From: Neoceratodus forsteri
Taxonomy: Eukaryota > Chordata > Ceratodontiformes > Ceratodontidae
Direction: 5' to 3'
NCBI GenBank assembly: GCA_016271365.2
Contig: CM057450.1
Location: forward strand, 1,802,160,967-1,802,224,966
Length of the DNA stretch: 64,000 nucleotides
The notes beneath the pieces were generated by a model. The model was not told where the DNA came from, ran no database searches, and worked only from the letters and a program-made list of their open reading frames with translations. How positions within the stretch are numbered: the stretch's first letter is position 1; every line of letters starts with the position of its first letter. Of this stretch, positions 33,616 through 44,116 are shown piece after piece. The translations under genes and the position numbers were made by a program.

Positions 33616-35810
33616 CTACTTAGGAAATAGGCTCTGAAGCACAGCTGTGCCAAACTGAGCATCACTACTAGCCTGGATATCCAGGGAGTAATGCTTGGTA
33701 AAAGTGTTAACTGTTTTCCAGGTAGCTGCTTGACATATCTCTAGAATAGGGATATCCCTGGCAGCAGCCAGGAAAGCAGCTGTACCTCTGGTAGAGTGAG
33801 CCCTCAGGCCTGAGGGTGGAACCTTACCCAGTTTTTCATAACAAAATTGGATACAAGAGACAATCCACCTGGCAATGGATCTTCTAGTGGCACGTTTCCC
33901 TTTACCAACCTCACCATGAGTGAGGAACAGTTGGAGGGAGTCAAACCTGTGACCCTTGGTACGCTCTATGTAGTAGCTAAGGGCTCTTTTCACATCTAAA
34001 CTGTGCAGCCTCCTCTCGCCAGAGGAGGAATGGTCAGTGAAGTACATAGGAAGAGACACAGATTGATTAACTCATTGCCTCCACAGGCTCACTCTCAGAT
34101 TACACCACTTGCCTCCAGAATCTCCTGTATACTTTTAACAGTGAATCCTGTGCCTTTCTAAGCAAAATCAAGCCATAGTCAGCATGTTGCAAACAAATGC
34201 TAATAGCTCAATAACTGTACATGCTAGACACAAAGTATGAGTGGCAGAGTTATTCAGCACAAAATTGCCTTTCCAATGGTGGCATGCATGTAATAATAAG
34301 TAATTTAGTTTTTTTTCTATGCTGGTCGAAAGAGCAAACTAAATATTTTTTCACTAAAAAAGTGTAACTTAAGCCATTTTTTGTTGGAAAATATGTAAAA
34401 TATCAACACCAAATTAAGCATACAGACATTAGATGGTGTTTTAATATTATGATAGTTAAAAAAAAGATATCTTTTTACTATAAAACGTAATTTATCCCCA
34501 TTTTAGTCAAGGTGCTTTGGTGAGATTTGATCTGAATCTCAACCACACACATCATATCATAAACAAATGCGTATAACTCCAAAAGTATACATGATACACA
34601 CAAAGTATCAGCATGAAAGTTGATTAGCACAAAAATGCCTTTCCAATGGTGCTATGCAACCAGTTGTAATCAATATGGTTTTTATTTTATACCTGCTGAA
34701 GTGCCAAAAAAGTGAATTTTATTCAAGCTGCTTAGGTGAATCTTGATGGAAAACATGTCAGCCATACACACCATACCATAAACAAATGTGAATAACTCCT
34801 AAAGTATACATGATATACACAAAATATCAGTGGCAAAGTTGTTCAGCACAGCATTGCCTTCCCAATGGTGGTATGCAAATAATAATATGTAATTTTGTTT
34901 TGTTTTTTTAAGCTGGTTGAAACAGCAAAAAAAATATTTTTTTACTAAAACAGGCAACATAAGCCATACACACCATACTATAAACAAATGCAAATAACTC
35001 CTAAAGTATACATGATATGACAAAATATCAGTGACAGAGTTGTTCAGCATAATATTACCTTTCCAACGGTGCTATGCAGTCATATATATATTATATTCTG
35101 TTACACTATATATTAAAATATATAAGTGACTTCTCCAGACGTTGCTTGGGCACACTGGGAGTCAGTAGCCGACTTCTGCAGACGTACTCAGGACACACCA
35201 GTGTTTTTTTTACTGACGACTACAGGCGTCTGCTAGGAGACAATGAGTTAAGGTGGAAATCTGAAACCACCTTAGGCAAAAAACTCCTGTTAGTCCTGAG
35301 GACCACCTTATCTCTATGAAAGGAGATAAGATCAGGCTCCACTGACAAGGCTTGTAACTCACTTATGCGTCTGGCAGAAGTGATGACTACCAGAAACACA
35401 GTTTTCCAAGTCAAGTACTTCAGCTCTGCTGAAGACAAAGGCTCAAAAGGGGGTTGCATAAGCTGAGCAATGCAAACATTAAGGTCCCAAACAGAGGCAG
35501 GGTCCCTGAATGGAGGGTTGGTATGAAGAAATCCCTTGAAAAACTTGGAGAATACAGGGTGAGCTGAAAGAGAAGAGGGCTTACCTGCTGAAATGAAAGC
35601 AGAAACAGCTGCCAGATGCACCTTCAGTGTAGCTGGTCTAAGCCCCAAGCTATTTAAATGGACCATATAATCAAGGACTGTGGGCAGATCAGCAGACTCT
35701 GGGGAAATATGCCTTCCAGAGCACCATATGGAAAATCTTTCCACTTGGAATTATAAGTAGTCCTGGTGGAAGGTTTCCTAGAAGCCTTCAGAATATCCAT
35801 TACACCTTGG
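33616..35810 (-). pseudogene. C tyrosine recombinase, split by a TTAA element
   Basis: The N-terminal part (35,744-35,252) has LDYMVHLNSLGLRPATLKVH and TSARRISELQAL (box I Arg). The C-terminal part (34,059-33,616) has MSLPMYFTDHSSSGERRLHS, LRAHSTRGTAAFLAAARDIP (box II) and FTKHYSLDIQASSDAQFG (Tyr). The element at 34,067-35,251 sits between KVVSDFHLNQ-like sequence and MSLPMYF. With that insertion removed, the catalytic residues would all be present; frameshifts remain near the N-terminus (35,745). Confidence 0.87.
34067..35251. mobile_element. Non-autonomous DNA element with TTAA target duplication
   Basis: The element lies between two TTAA copies (34,067-34,070 and 35,248-35,251), where sister copies A and B have one TTAA. 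Its ends CTCATTGCCTCC and, on the minus strand, CTCATTGTCTCC form a short terminal inverted repeat. It has no coding capacity. Inside are four copies of a unit of about 100 bp (starting 34,191, 34,561, 34,780 and 34,982) with AAACAAATGC, a CATGATA-ACAAAGTATCAG block and GCCTTTCCAATGGTG. The TTAA target suggests piggyBac-type mobilisation. Confidence 0.85.
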
Positions 35811-37620
35811 GAGAGGTGTAAATCAGCAAACTGTAACTCTTCAAGCCAGGCCTTGAGATTGAGAGATTTGAGATTCGGGTACCAAACCCTCCCCTGAGCA
35901 CAGGTTAACAGGTTGTAATTCCTGGGAAGACACAGGGAAGATGGACTGCTAGGACAGCAGGAGTGGATACCAGGGCTGTCTGGCCCAGTCTGGAGCAATC
36001 AGGATCACCTTGCAGGGTTGAGACCTGATTTTGACTAGCACTTTGAACAGGAGAGGAAGGGGAAAAGCATAGAACTTCCTTCCCAACTGAGAACTAAGGC
36101 ATCCAGGGGACTGAGACCAACACTGGGGCCTGCAGCAAAGGAAGTTGGTGATTGTCTGGGGCTGCAAAAGATCTATCTGTGGGGTGCCCCATCTGGAAAA
36201 TATCACCTCAAGACCAGGAGATCCAGTGACCATTCGTGATGGCCCTGAGATATCCTGCTGAGAGCATCTGCCAGGACATTGTCCTTGCCTGGGAGGTGAA
36301 CTGCTGTGAGGGAGGTGTTCAGGGAATAAGCCAGAGACCACAACTTCATTGCTTCTGTGCACAAGGCCGTGGCCGCTGCCTCCTTGCTGTTGATGTACCA
36401 CATTGTGGTGGTATTGCCTGTTCTGACCTGGATAACTTTGTTCTGAACAGATTTGGAAAAAGCTTGAAGTGCTAGAAATACTGCTCTGATTTCCAATAGA
36501 TTGATGTGAAGCAGAGATTCCTGAGGGGACCACAACCCAGGGTAGTCAGGTCGCTCAAGTGACCCACCCACCCCAAGAGGGAGGCATCTGTAGTAAGGAT
36601 TAAGGAGTGGGACTGAGTGACAAAGGGAACTCCCTGCCTTAGTTTGTTCTGATCCTGCCACCACTGTAAGGCCTGGATCAGGTTGAGTCACTGGGATCAA
36701 TTTGGTCAGAGGGTCCTTCCTTTGAGACCAAAGACTCTCAAATGGAACTGAATGTCCCTCATCTGAAATCTTGCTCCTGCACCACTGCTGTGGAAGCAGC
36801 CATGTGCCCCAGGAGCTCTGGTCGAGACACCTGCAGGGTGAATGAGGAGGCAGAGAGACAAGGGTCCTGCCCTGTCCAGGGGAAGGAAAGCTCTGGCCTT
36901 TTCTGTGTCTAGCTCTGTGCCTATGAAGGTGAGGAGCTGAACAGGCTCTAGAACGGACTCTGAAAGATTCAGAAGGAAATCCAAAGAGGTGAGCAGTTGC
37001 TGAGTTATCAGTAGCTGTAACTTGACTTGGTCTGGGGACTGGCCTACTATGAGCCAGTTGTCCAGGTATGGGAAGATAGCAATCCTTTGCCTTCTTAGAG
37101 AAGCAACTACTACTGCCAGGCATTTTGTGAATACCCTTGGAGCAGAGATTAGACCGAAGGGCATTGCTCTGAACTGGTAATGGCCTGAGGCAGCTCAACC
37201 TGAGATACTTCGATGGGAGCTTTGATGAGAATATGGAAGTAGGCATCCTTGAGGTCCAGGGACACTAGCCAGTCCCCTGGCCTTAGAGAGGGTAGAATAA
37301 TTCCCAGAGTCACCATTTTGAATTTTGGTTTTAAAAGGTGCTTGTTTAAGTATCTGAGATCCAGGATGGGATGCCATTCTCCTGTCTTTTTTGGGGTAAG
37401 GAAGTACCTGGAGTACAACCCTTTGCCCTGGTGTAGGGGTGGAACCCTTTCCACAGCTCTGAGAGCCAGAAGGGAAGAGACCTCTGCCTCTAGGGCAAGT
37501 GCCTCTGAGGGATTTGCAGGTGGAAAGGATCTGGCTCTCAGCTTTGGAAATTTTTTGAAGCTGAGAACCAGTCCCTGGCTTACTGCTTCCAGGACCCACT
37601 TGTCTGATGTTAGAGACTCC
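35811..37620 (-). pseudogene. C RT / RNase H / methyltransferase, frameshifted, YLDN active site
   Basis: RT opens in frame 37,892-37,149 (the Gag-overlapping frame) with YSRYFLTPKKTGEWHPILDL and LVSLDLKDAYFHILI. Motif B is MPFGLISAPRVFTKCLAVVV. The catalytic block is IFPYLDNWLIVGQ near 37,060: the second Asp of YLDD is Asn. RNase H remnants run 36,620-36,300 (LLHINLLEIRAVFLALQ, VHLPGKDNVLADALSR). The methyltransferase is at 36,210-35,960 (TPQIDLLQPQ; KVILIAPDWARQPWYPLLLS). A change to YLDN is expected to abolish polymerisation. Confidence 0.85.
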
Positions 37621-37686
37621 CAGTCCTGGACAAAATAAGCCAGCCTGCCCCCTACAGGTAGTGGAGAATCGGCCCTGGCCAACCCA

Positions 37687-39291
37687 TCAGGGTGCCTGTT
37701 TGGCAGGGAGTTTTGTCTGAGGGGTGGAAGCAGGTCTGCTTGTACCCCTTCTGCCTCTCCCTCTAAAGAACCCCCTCTGAGCATAGGCAGAAGAGGAGGC
37801 CTGGGCTTGGTAGAAAGGCCTATGAAAAGGCCTGCCCCTGCCCCTGGGGTGCTGCCTCTCAGGAGTGGCCTGCCTTTCCTTGGCCTGTGCACTCCTATAG
37901 GTGGTCCTATATTCGTCCATTTTCTTCATGTAATTCTCTGTCTGCTCCCAAAACAGAGAATTACCCACAACAGGAAAATCCATGGCCTTAGTCTGGGTAT
38001 CCTGTGACAGGCTAGTACATCTGAGCCAAGCCATTCTTCGAAGTGCCACAGATGTAGCCATGACTCTAGATGAAACATCATTGGAGTCCACTGCAGCATG
38101 GAATTGCACCTTGGATGCCTCAATACCATCCGCAGCCACCTGCTCCAGCTCCTTGGCAAGCTGGCCAGGGACCTGTTTTGCTAAAGCCATGACAGTGTCC
38201 CATCTGGATTTCTGATACCTAGCACTATAGGCCATATAGTTGGCCTGTCTGAGTCCCAAGGATGCTGCCATGTACTGTTTCTTTGCCATGGCATCAGTCC
38301 TCCTGGAGTTCTTGTCTGGGGGGTATGAAGCCAAGGGAATATTTGCCTTATCACAGGCTGCAGCCTGCACTACCCCAACATGGCTGCATTGTTGTGTAAG
38401 GAACTCCGTATCTGAGCCTGACAATGTATACCTCTTGTCCAATCTCTTATCCACAGGAAGTATAGTATTAGGAGTCTTCAAAATCTTAAATGTCTGTTTC
38501 CCAAAAAATTTGTGTAAGGGAATAGACAGCCTCCTAGACTCTGGGATATCCATCATTTCCACATAGTCAGGCTCCTCCTGGTCATCCACAGCTTCTTCCA
38601 TAGGAAGCTGGAGAGTTTCAGCCACTTTTTTATAAAACATGAAATGGGAGGGGGACTCAGAAAGCCTAGGAGGAGACACTCCTGAAGGTCTGTCTGGGGA
38701 GATGTCCGGGTCAATGGGCACATCCAGACTTTCAAAACCACATTCACTTTCCTCATACTCCTCCTCCGGTTCATAATATTCCTCTAAATCATAATCTTGA
38801 ACTGGTGGAACCGGCCGAACCGAGCGCCTCCCAGGTGGTGCCGGTTCGGTCGGAACCGGGGAAAGCGACTGCACAATTTTTATCGCTTTGGCCATTTCTT
38901 CAGCGGTTGGAGAGGAAAGTTTTGGCTCCACACCAGCTGATTTTTCCTTTCTAGTTCTCTTAGCCGGAACCGGCTCCTCAGAATCGGCTCTCTTTTTGCC
39001 CGAAGTCTCACCCTGGTCAGAGGGCACTCCTTCTGGTTCGGTTTGAACCGAACCGGGCTGGCCATCCGGTTCATCGGACTTTTTGGCCTCCCTTTCCCTG
39101 AGCCTACCAACTCTCTTTTCTAGGGTAGCTGCAGGAAAATTTTTGCAAATCTGGCAGTCTGCATTGAGGTAGTCAAACCCCAGACAATAAACACAGGTGG
39201 TGTGGGGGTCAGCCTTAGCAAAGACTTCTCCACACACACTACAGTGTTGAAACCCAGTGGGCCCGGTTTTTCTTTTGGGTTTCTAAGACAT
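37687..39291 (-). CDS. C Gag protein, 516-codon intact frame
   Basis: The intact frame runs from 39,237 to 37,687. The family start ATG lies at 39,291, but here its third codon is a stop and the A-run after it is shifted, so translation could only begin at the internal MCGEVFAKADP. The zinc motif is CVYCLGFDYLNADCQIC. Then come a charged helix (EKRVGRLREREAKK), a basic patch PAKRTRKEKS that may be a nuclear signal, the acidic EEYYEPEEEYEESEC stretch, a conserved block with LDKRYTLSGSDTEFLTQQCS and MAASLGLRQANYMAYSARYQ, and a Gly/Arg/Phe tail (QRGFFRGRGRRG). It probably packages element RNA. Confidence 0.85.
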
Positions 39292-39845
39292 TGTGCCAGT
39301 CCTAACCAAACGTACCCTTTTAATGGCAATCCGCCAGGCAAGACCCTCTTATCGGTTCCTGACCGTGTCACGGGTCGTGGAAAAAAACGTAAAAAAAAAA
39401 TCTGTTTTTTTTTTTAGAACCGATAAGAACCGGTAACCACACGCTAAAAGTACAAATAAAGATTTTTTAACAGCTTGATCGGTTCAAACCGAACCGATGA
39501 ACCGTTTACAAGTTCCATACAGAATAGAAATAAATATAACCTATCTAGTACTCACAAATACCACAGACAGAGACTGAACCGTTTAAATTCGGTTGAAAAC
39601 CGAGAAAAGCGGTACTTTAACCGACAAATTGAACCGAGCAGAAGGAGAAATCTCCGGAGCGACTGTTCAGTGAGGTGGAGTAAAGAATCTGACGGTTTGA
39701 GTTCAAACAGCAACAGACAGAGTCTCAACCGAGCTCAGCGTTCCATGCCTGGCATGGAAAGTTAACTCTTTCATCTCCGGGGCAGTTGGAAGGTTGGGGA
39801 CTCCCTGCTATTGTCAGAATACAGCAAGACTTCATGTTGTTTGAA
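39292..39845 (-). repeat. C 5' leader and 5' inverted terminal repeat
   Basis: 39,640-39,845 mirrors the 3' ITR, with CCATGCCTGGCATGG near 39,745. The leader 39,340-39,640 has at least a dozen CGGTT/AACCG words (GAACCGATAAGAACCGGTAA-like, GATCGGTTCAAACCGAACCG). No gene is present. Confidence 0.78.
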
Positions 39846-40101
39846 CACAGCAAGTTCTGTAGTCGTCGTGCACTAGGCAGAGACCGAGAGGCTGATGCTG
39901 GCAAGTCGACGGCGGGAAAAGAACAGGGGATTATGGGGGACCGCCTCCTTATATACTATGCCTGACGTCAGGGGTGGGACCAACGTCAGACGCGGTCCCC
40001 CGCTGAATACTGCTAGCTAGAAAATTTCCGTGGGGTCCTGGCACCTGCCGGCTTCAGTCCTAATGGTATAACCTGCTGCAAGAGCTGTTTCTCGAAGTAA
40101 G
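39846..40101 (-). promoter_or_regulatory. D 5' inverted terminal repeat and promoter (CRE plus TATA)
   Basis: Reading the minus strand inward from 40,101, the ITR has the terminus, then a perfect palindromic CRE TGACGTCA (39,963-39,970), and 7 bases further GTATATAAGG (39,947-39,956), a good TATA box facing Gag. The 3' ITR holds the mirror copy with a degenerate CRE. Promoter function is inferred. D's own Gag start would be just downstream, where C now sits. Confidence 0.65.
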
Positions 40102-40255
40102 AGTGGCTGCTGCCTTGTTTTGATTTACTGATGATTTAACTAGTCATATCTTGGGACTTTTGATACTTACAAAGACGCCAAATACCTCATTCAAAATGAC
40201 TTTTCCTGTGTTTTCACAGTTTGAGCAATCCATGCAATGTTTACTGCCCCTTTAA

Positions 40256-40800
40256 AGCTCCTGCTCTTCCTGTTCTGGGACAGGAAATTCCTGTATTCCT
40301 CAGTAGTTTCCTTCTTACTTGCTCAGAGACAGACCTCCAGCAGCTGGGGCGGGGGCACTACTCTTTTCCTTCTAGGATGGTGAGTCTTTTGTGCCTCTGT
40401 AATCACTCCTTCCAGCTGTCAAATAGGAAGTTCCTGTTGTCAGTCAAATCCTGTGCCTATAAAAGTGGAACTGATGGAGGGAGGGAGGGCTATATAGTAC
40501 CAGTACAGTAGTAAAGTTCTAATAGCACCTCTTCCTCTTGCTGTTCTCTGCCAAAAGCTATCTAGTGCAGTTTTAAATCCAAACACCTGGCTTCCTGCTG
40601 CCTAAGCCACTTCCCCTAATTCACAGTTCCCTTCTTCACCTAGATAACTGCACACATAACAATTCCCTTCACCCAACTCAGACAAACACACTAACTCTTG
40701 TTTTTTTTTTTACCCTAAATTGAAGGTCTCAGTAGTACAGTTTTAGCTCTAACAGCAGCTCCTTCCCCTTGCTTGCTGTTGCTCACACATGACTGGACCG
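40256..40800 (-). repeat. Probable 5' leader of CR1-a (tandem modules)
   Basis: Two related segments near 40,508 (AGTAGTAAAGTTCTAATAGC) and 40,731 (AGTAGTACAGTTTTAGCTC) about 223 bases apart look like tandem promoter modules. Read on the minus strand they lie upstream of CR1-a ORF1 once the MITE is removed. Purine-rich G/A text and a TATATAG near 40,490 fit a LINE leader. The link to CR1-a is inference. Confidence 0.4.
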
Positions 40801-42480
40801 AAAAATAGGACAGTTTTATAGGTGGTGCACTGCCAGAAGGTACTCTCGAGCATAGGGAGAGAAAAGTGTGCACCGAGACAGAAGCTAACCTGCAAGGGGC
40901 ATCTCCTAGAGGAGGATAGCAAACGGTGGTCTGAAGCCCTAGAACCATCCTGTGGAGAAAGGTCTCAGAGCATAATGGATGGGACGCAAGTGACAAGAGT
41001 TACCCATATGTATGGGTCAAAGGCTGGAATGCGCTAAGACCAGAAGCCCGGGAGTGCAGGTTGCACAATGTAAATTACCTGGTAATAAATCAACTAGCTA
41101 AGGGGAACGCTATAGAGGTTAGCATGATGTGCTTAAATGGCTTTACTAGAGAATACTCCCACGGGAGAGATGGAGTCTGCACCAGCGGAGATAGGAGTTG
41201 AGGCATAGAGGAGAAAATGTGCCAAGCAGTTTTTTTGCATCATGCTAGAAGACAGCCTTGGGGTCTGAAGAGGTCCAACAGATTAAGACTAGATGGGATG
41301 GGGTCTAAATTGAGAACCCTAAACATCTCAGGGGGATCCCAAGCAAATGAGGGGATGTACCTGGACAAGTCAAGCCAGTCTAACGGAGAGTTACAGGTAC
41401 CTGGAGAGACGCTAGGAAAAGGATCCTCAGCCTGATCAGTAAACAGTACTTGAAGAGTTTCAGTAGACAAAGAGCAAGCTTTCCCAGGACTGAAGAAAGA
41501 CTGGGGAACACAGTTTAATTTCTTTAAGCAGCTTTTCTGTCTAGGGAGAATACACCTGTCCAGGAAGACAGACACATGTCCTATATCAGCAGCGGAAAAT
41601 TAAGTCCGTAAATATGTGAACTTTAACCACAGGATTGGAGGGGGGAATTTAGAGAGAGCCCCTCTATAGACACCCTTATTGAAACCATTATTCTAAGGAG
41701 TACCAGGAGCCAGGGAGGACACTGCCCAGAAACTAGAGAATGTAAGGAGTCACTGTTCCAGAGGCCGACATAAATTTGGGAACAAAAACCCAAAGGCACT
41801 GCAGATGGCCAGGTGTCACCAGACCTGGACAAGAGCTGGGAACCATGCCGTGGAACCCCAGAATAGAGCATAATAGTTCCATACCCTGTACTGAGAGCAA
41901 CTACGGAATCAATAGCAAACATGGCGACACACCATGTCGGGTTCAAACGGCACCTAAGGGTCAGCACTACCAGAATGGCGCAAGGTAAAAAGACTGAAGA
42001 GCCCAGGCATTTCCAAGGTGCCGACGGTGCAATCTGAGGAAGGCACCGGAGAAGGAGAGGTGCTGAGGATTCCAGGGCCGGACTTGGCGACAAGCAGAGC
42101 CAACTTGGGGCTGAACCAGCACTGGGGCTGGAAAAGGAAAGAGAAAGAAGACTGGCATCCAAAAGGGGTACCAACAAGGGTCAAATAGAGCTGGGCCCAG
42201 TGCTGGCACTGTGCCAGATCAGGCCAGGATGGCCGAGCCTCACACCAATACCCATACCAGACCTGGCACCCATGGGTCCTGTCAGGATAGAGGAAGCCAG
42301 AAGATACTCAGCCGGTCCTACCACCAGACATAAGGACCTCAAGCCATTGCACTATACCACTTCCATGATCTTTACCTTCCTTCACTTAGTTTCTATGCAA
42401 ATTTGGATAGGTGCATTGGTGATGTATCTTCCATTATGTTCAGTATTCTCCTTAGCTATCAAAAAAGTGACTTTTCAATG
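40801..42480. other. Unclassified intronic sequence
   Basis: There is no convincing gene. Frames on both strands are short and lack known motifs. 41,950-42,300 is G/A-rich with CpG words (GTGCCGACGGTGC) reminiscent of DIRS Gag DNA, so an old, diverged element is possible. The segment lies in the BUB1 intron, downstream of the 42,555 donor. Confidence 0.4.
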
Positions 42481-42554
42481 AAGATGTCCCATCTGAGGTA
42501 AATACGTGAAAGAATACACACATATGTAAAAACTATTTCCAAACTTCTTCTTAC

Positions 42555-42698
42555 CAAGTGTAACAATGCTCTTTGGTCTAACAGCTGGTAGGTTAGAGTT
42601 CCAGGTATGACACTCATGATAGGAGCTCACAGGTTTTGGTAGGGCAGAGAGCAAGCTTCTAATCAGACCAGTATCCCAGGGATCATCAACTATTACTT
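42555..42698 (-). CDS. BUB1: BUB1 exon just before the kinase domain
   Basis: A 144-base exon on the minus strand, bounded by an acceptor with a strong T-rich tract (TTTTCTTTTTTGTTTCAG) and a donor TTG/GTAAG. It encodes VIVDDPWDTGLIRSLLSALP then KPVSSYHECHTWNSNLPAVR and PKSIVTLG. The pattern PWD..LI..LLS.L.KPVSSY....W...LPA.KPK....LG is that of vertebrate BUB1 directly upstream of the kinase domain. It starts with two bases of a split codon and ends with one (phase 1 at both ends), matching the upstream exon. BUB1 is the Ser/Thr kinase of the spindle checkpoint, acting at kinetochores. The next exon lies more than 42 kb away, beyond the window. Confidence 0.85.
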
Positions 42699-44116
42699 CT
42701 GAAACAAAAAAGAAAAGCTGAGAAATGTGCTTCTGACTTAGATTATCAAGGAACTTAACTTTCTGTAACAATGCAAAAACACCCAGAACACAAGTCTTTC
42801 CTTGTACAACTCATGTATTTAGAACATATGCATAGTGGTCATTGGTAAAGCTATATCTAGAAGGTGGTCACAAATAAAACCATGCACAATAAGGGAATGG
42901 CATGTAATAGTTGGGGATATAGCAGATATGGAAAGGCTAACATATCAGGTGAGAGACCAATTAAATACACGGAATACTGAGCTAGATGGCAGGTCACACT
43001 AGGTGACAATGCAGACACAGAAGAGGGGGAAGTTAATTAATTAGCAACAAGAATCATGGACGTGAACAAAACAGGCTATATATGTTGGAGAACAAGCAAA
43101 CTTAGTACCTGCCAATGTAAACAAAAGACAAACGCACGGGGGCTGCAGTGTTAGTCACCACTAATGGAAAAATATGTTGTCTCCTTTGCTGGAAATAGTT
43201 GGGTCTCAAAGTGTCCCTAATTTAAATTACACATTTTATGATTGCCAACATTCTGTAAAGATTGCTGATGTAGCTGGGAGTTTGATTCTGACTCTTTTTC
43301 TTTAAAAAAGTGAAAAACAGACTGCCCACCATATTGGTGTTACCACACAAACACAGGTTTGTTTACATTCCTTGATCAACCCCAACTGCATCTTTCTTGG
43401 ACTTAGGAACACCCCCAACACAGGAGGTTACTGTCTCATGAGTGACTGCACTGTTTGGATGCGTTTCTAGAGCCCAGGAGGTATGCAGTAAGAACAGATC
43501 CAGGATTGTAAACAAAAGAAGGTTGTTTATAAATATACATTACCATGCATTTCAGTTCCACTAAACAAGGAGACAGACAAAACAAACAGCAACATCAATG
43601 AATTCTAGAGAAGGTAAGCAATCATACAATGTAGGTTTTTAACTGGAAATAATATGATGAAAAACAGGTTGACAGTGCCCCTTTAAGTAGTCTGAGGGAA
43701 TAGTCTGTCTTTAATTGTTTCATGGGTTAAAAAAAAAAAGAAAAATGTGGAGGAATTTCAAATGCAACGGCTCATCTGTTTTTAAGTCTGTGTAAGAGAT
43801 TATTTCCAAAGTTGTAAATGGAAAGGATGGTAAAAAGGTACCTGAAAAGTACTATTCCTCAATAAAGTAAGTTTACAAAAAAATGAAATTAATTTAAACA
43901 CTGCACCAGTTGTGCACATCAGCAGAATAACAAAGCATGGAGTTGTGGAAGAATCCACGTCGCACAAAATAAATCTAGCTAGAAGTACAGTAAGTGGTGG
44001 AATGAAACAGCAGCAAAGTATCATTTGTTTAGTGAACTACTATAACCTAATGATGGTCACATAGCATTCTGTTCTCTAACTAGCGTGCTCAGGCTGTCAG
44101 GAGCATGACCATTTAC
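42699..44116 (-). other. BUB1 intron between the two visible exons
   Basis: 1.4 kb of AT-rich sequence with no supported gene. It begins with donor G/GTAAAT at 44,116 and ends with the acceptor at 42,699. It contains GTGCCCCTTTAAGT at 43,675-43,690, which resembles one end of a TTAA MITE, but no partner end is seen. Confidence 0.7.

Larger units (their letters stand above)
33020..39845 (-). mobile_element. DIRS-type retrotransposon C (interrupted by a TTAA element)
   Basis: C is a complete copy of the A family. Left end ATTACTCACCTTAGTAATG (33,028), right end CTTCATGTTGTTTGAA (39,845), inverted repeats 33,020-33,220 and 39,640-39,845, ICR 33,478-33,578. Without the TTAA element it is about 5.64 kb, close to A and B. 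It is the best preserved member of its family, with a Gag frame of 516 codons, and so is probably the youngest large insertion here, though its RT active site is changed. Confidence 0.92.
14661..40101 (-). mobile_element. DIRS-type retrotransposon D (interrupted by CR1-b and C)
   Basis: D has a 3' ITR (14,661-14,900), ICR (15,029-15,138), YR, RT-RNase H-methyltransferase, Gag, a CR1-b insertion, the Gag zinc-finger segment (32,621-33,019), a C insertion, and a 5' leader and ITR (39,846-40,101). Without its guests D is about 6 kb. It interrupts the MITE without an obvious target duplication. Element H (55,566-61,064) is a second, older copy of the same family. Long intact YR and RT frames suggest D was competent until the two insertions hit its Gag region. 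Confidence 0.9.
14397..40255. mobile_element. TTAA-flanked MITE (T2/piggyBac-like), split by DIRS element D
   Basis: The left end TTAAAGGGACAGTAAACAGT (14,397) and the right end, read on the minus strand, TTAAAGGGGCAGTAAACATT (40,255) form terminal inverted repeats of about 23 bp with few mismatches, flanked by TTAA. Only 14,397-14,660 and 40,102-40,255 belong to the element, so the original was about 0.42 kb with no coding capacity. The termini and TTAA target resemble T2-type MITEs known from frogs. An internal perfect hairpin lies at 14,571-14,638. Confidence 0.8.

Noticed and set aside
37249..37638. Plus-strand 129-codon frame in C
   Set aside because: It is antisense to the RT motif blocks of C.
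42555..42698. BUB1B (BUBR1) exon
   Set aside because: The residues before the kinase domain follow the BUB1 pattern (PWD, LLS, KPVSSY, LPA, PK, LG) and not the BUBR1 one as far as I recall; a search would settle it.
43670..43692. End of another TTAA MITE (CCCCTTTAAG)
   Set aside because: No inverted partner end or second TTAA copy was found nearby.
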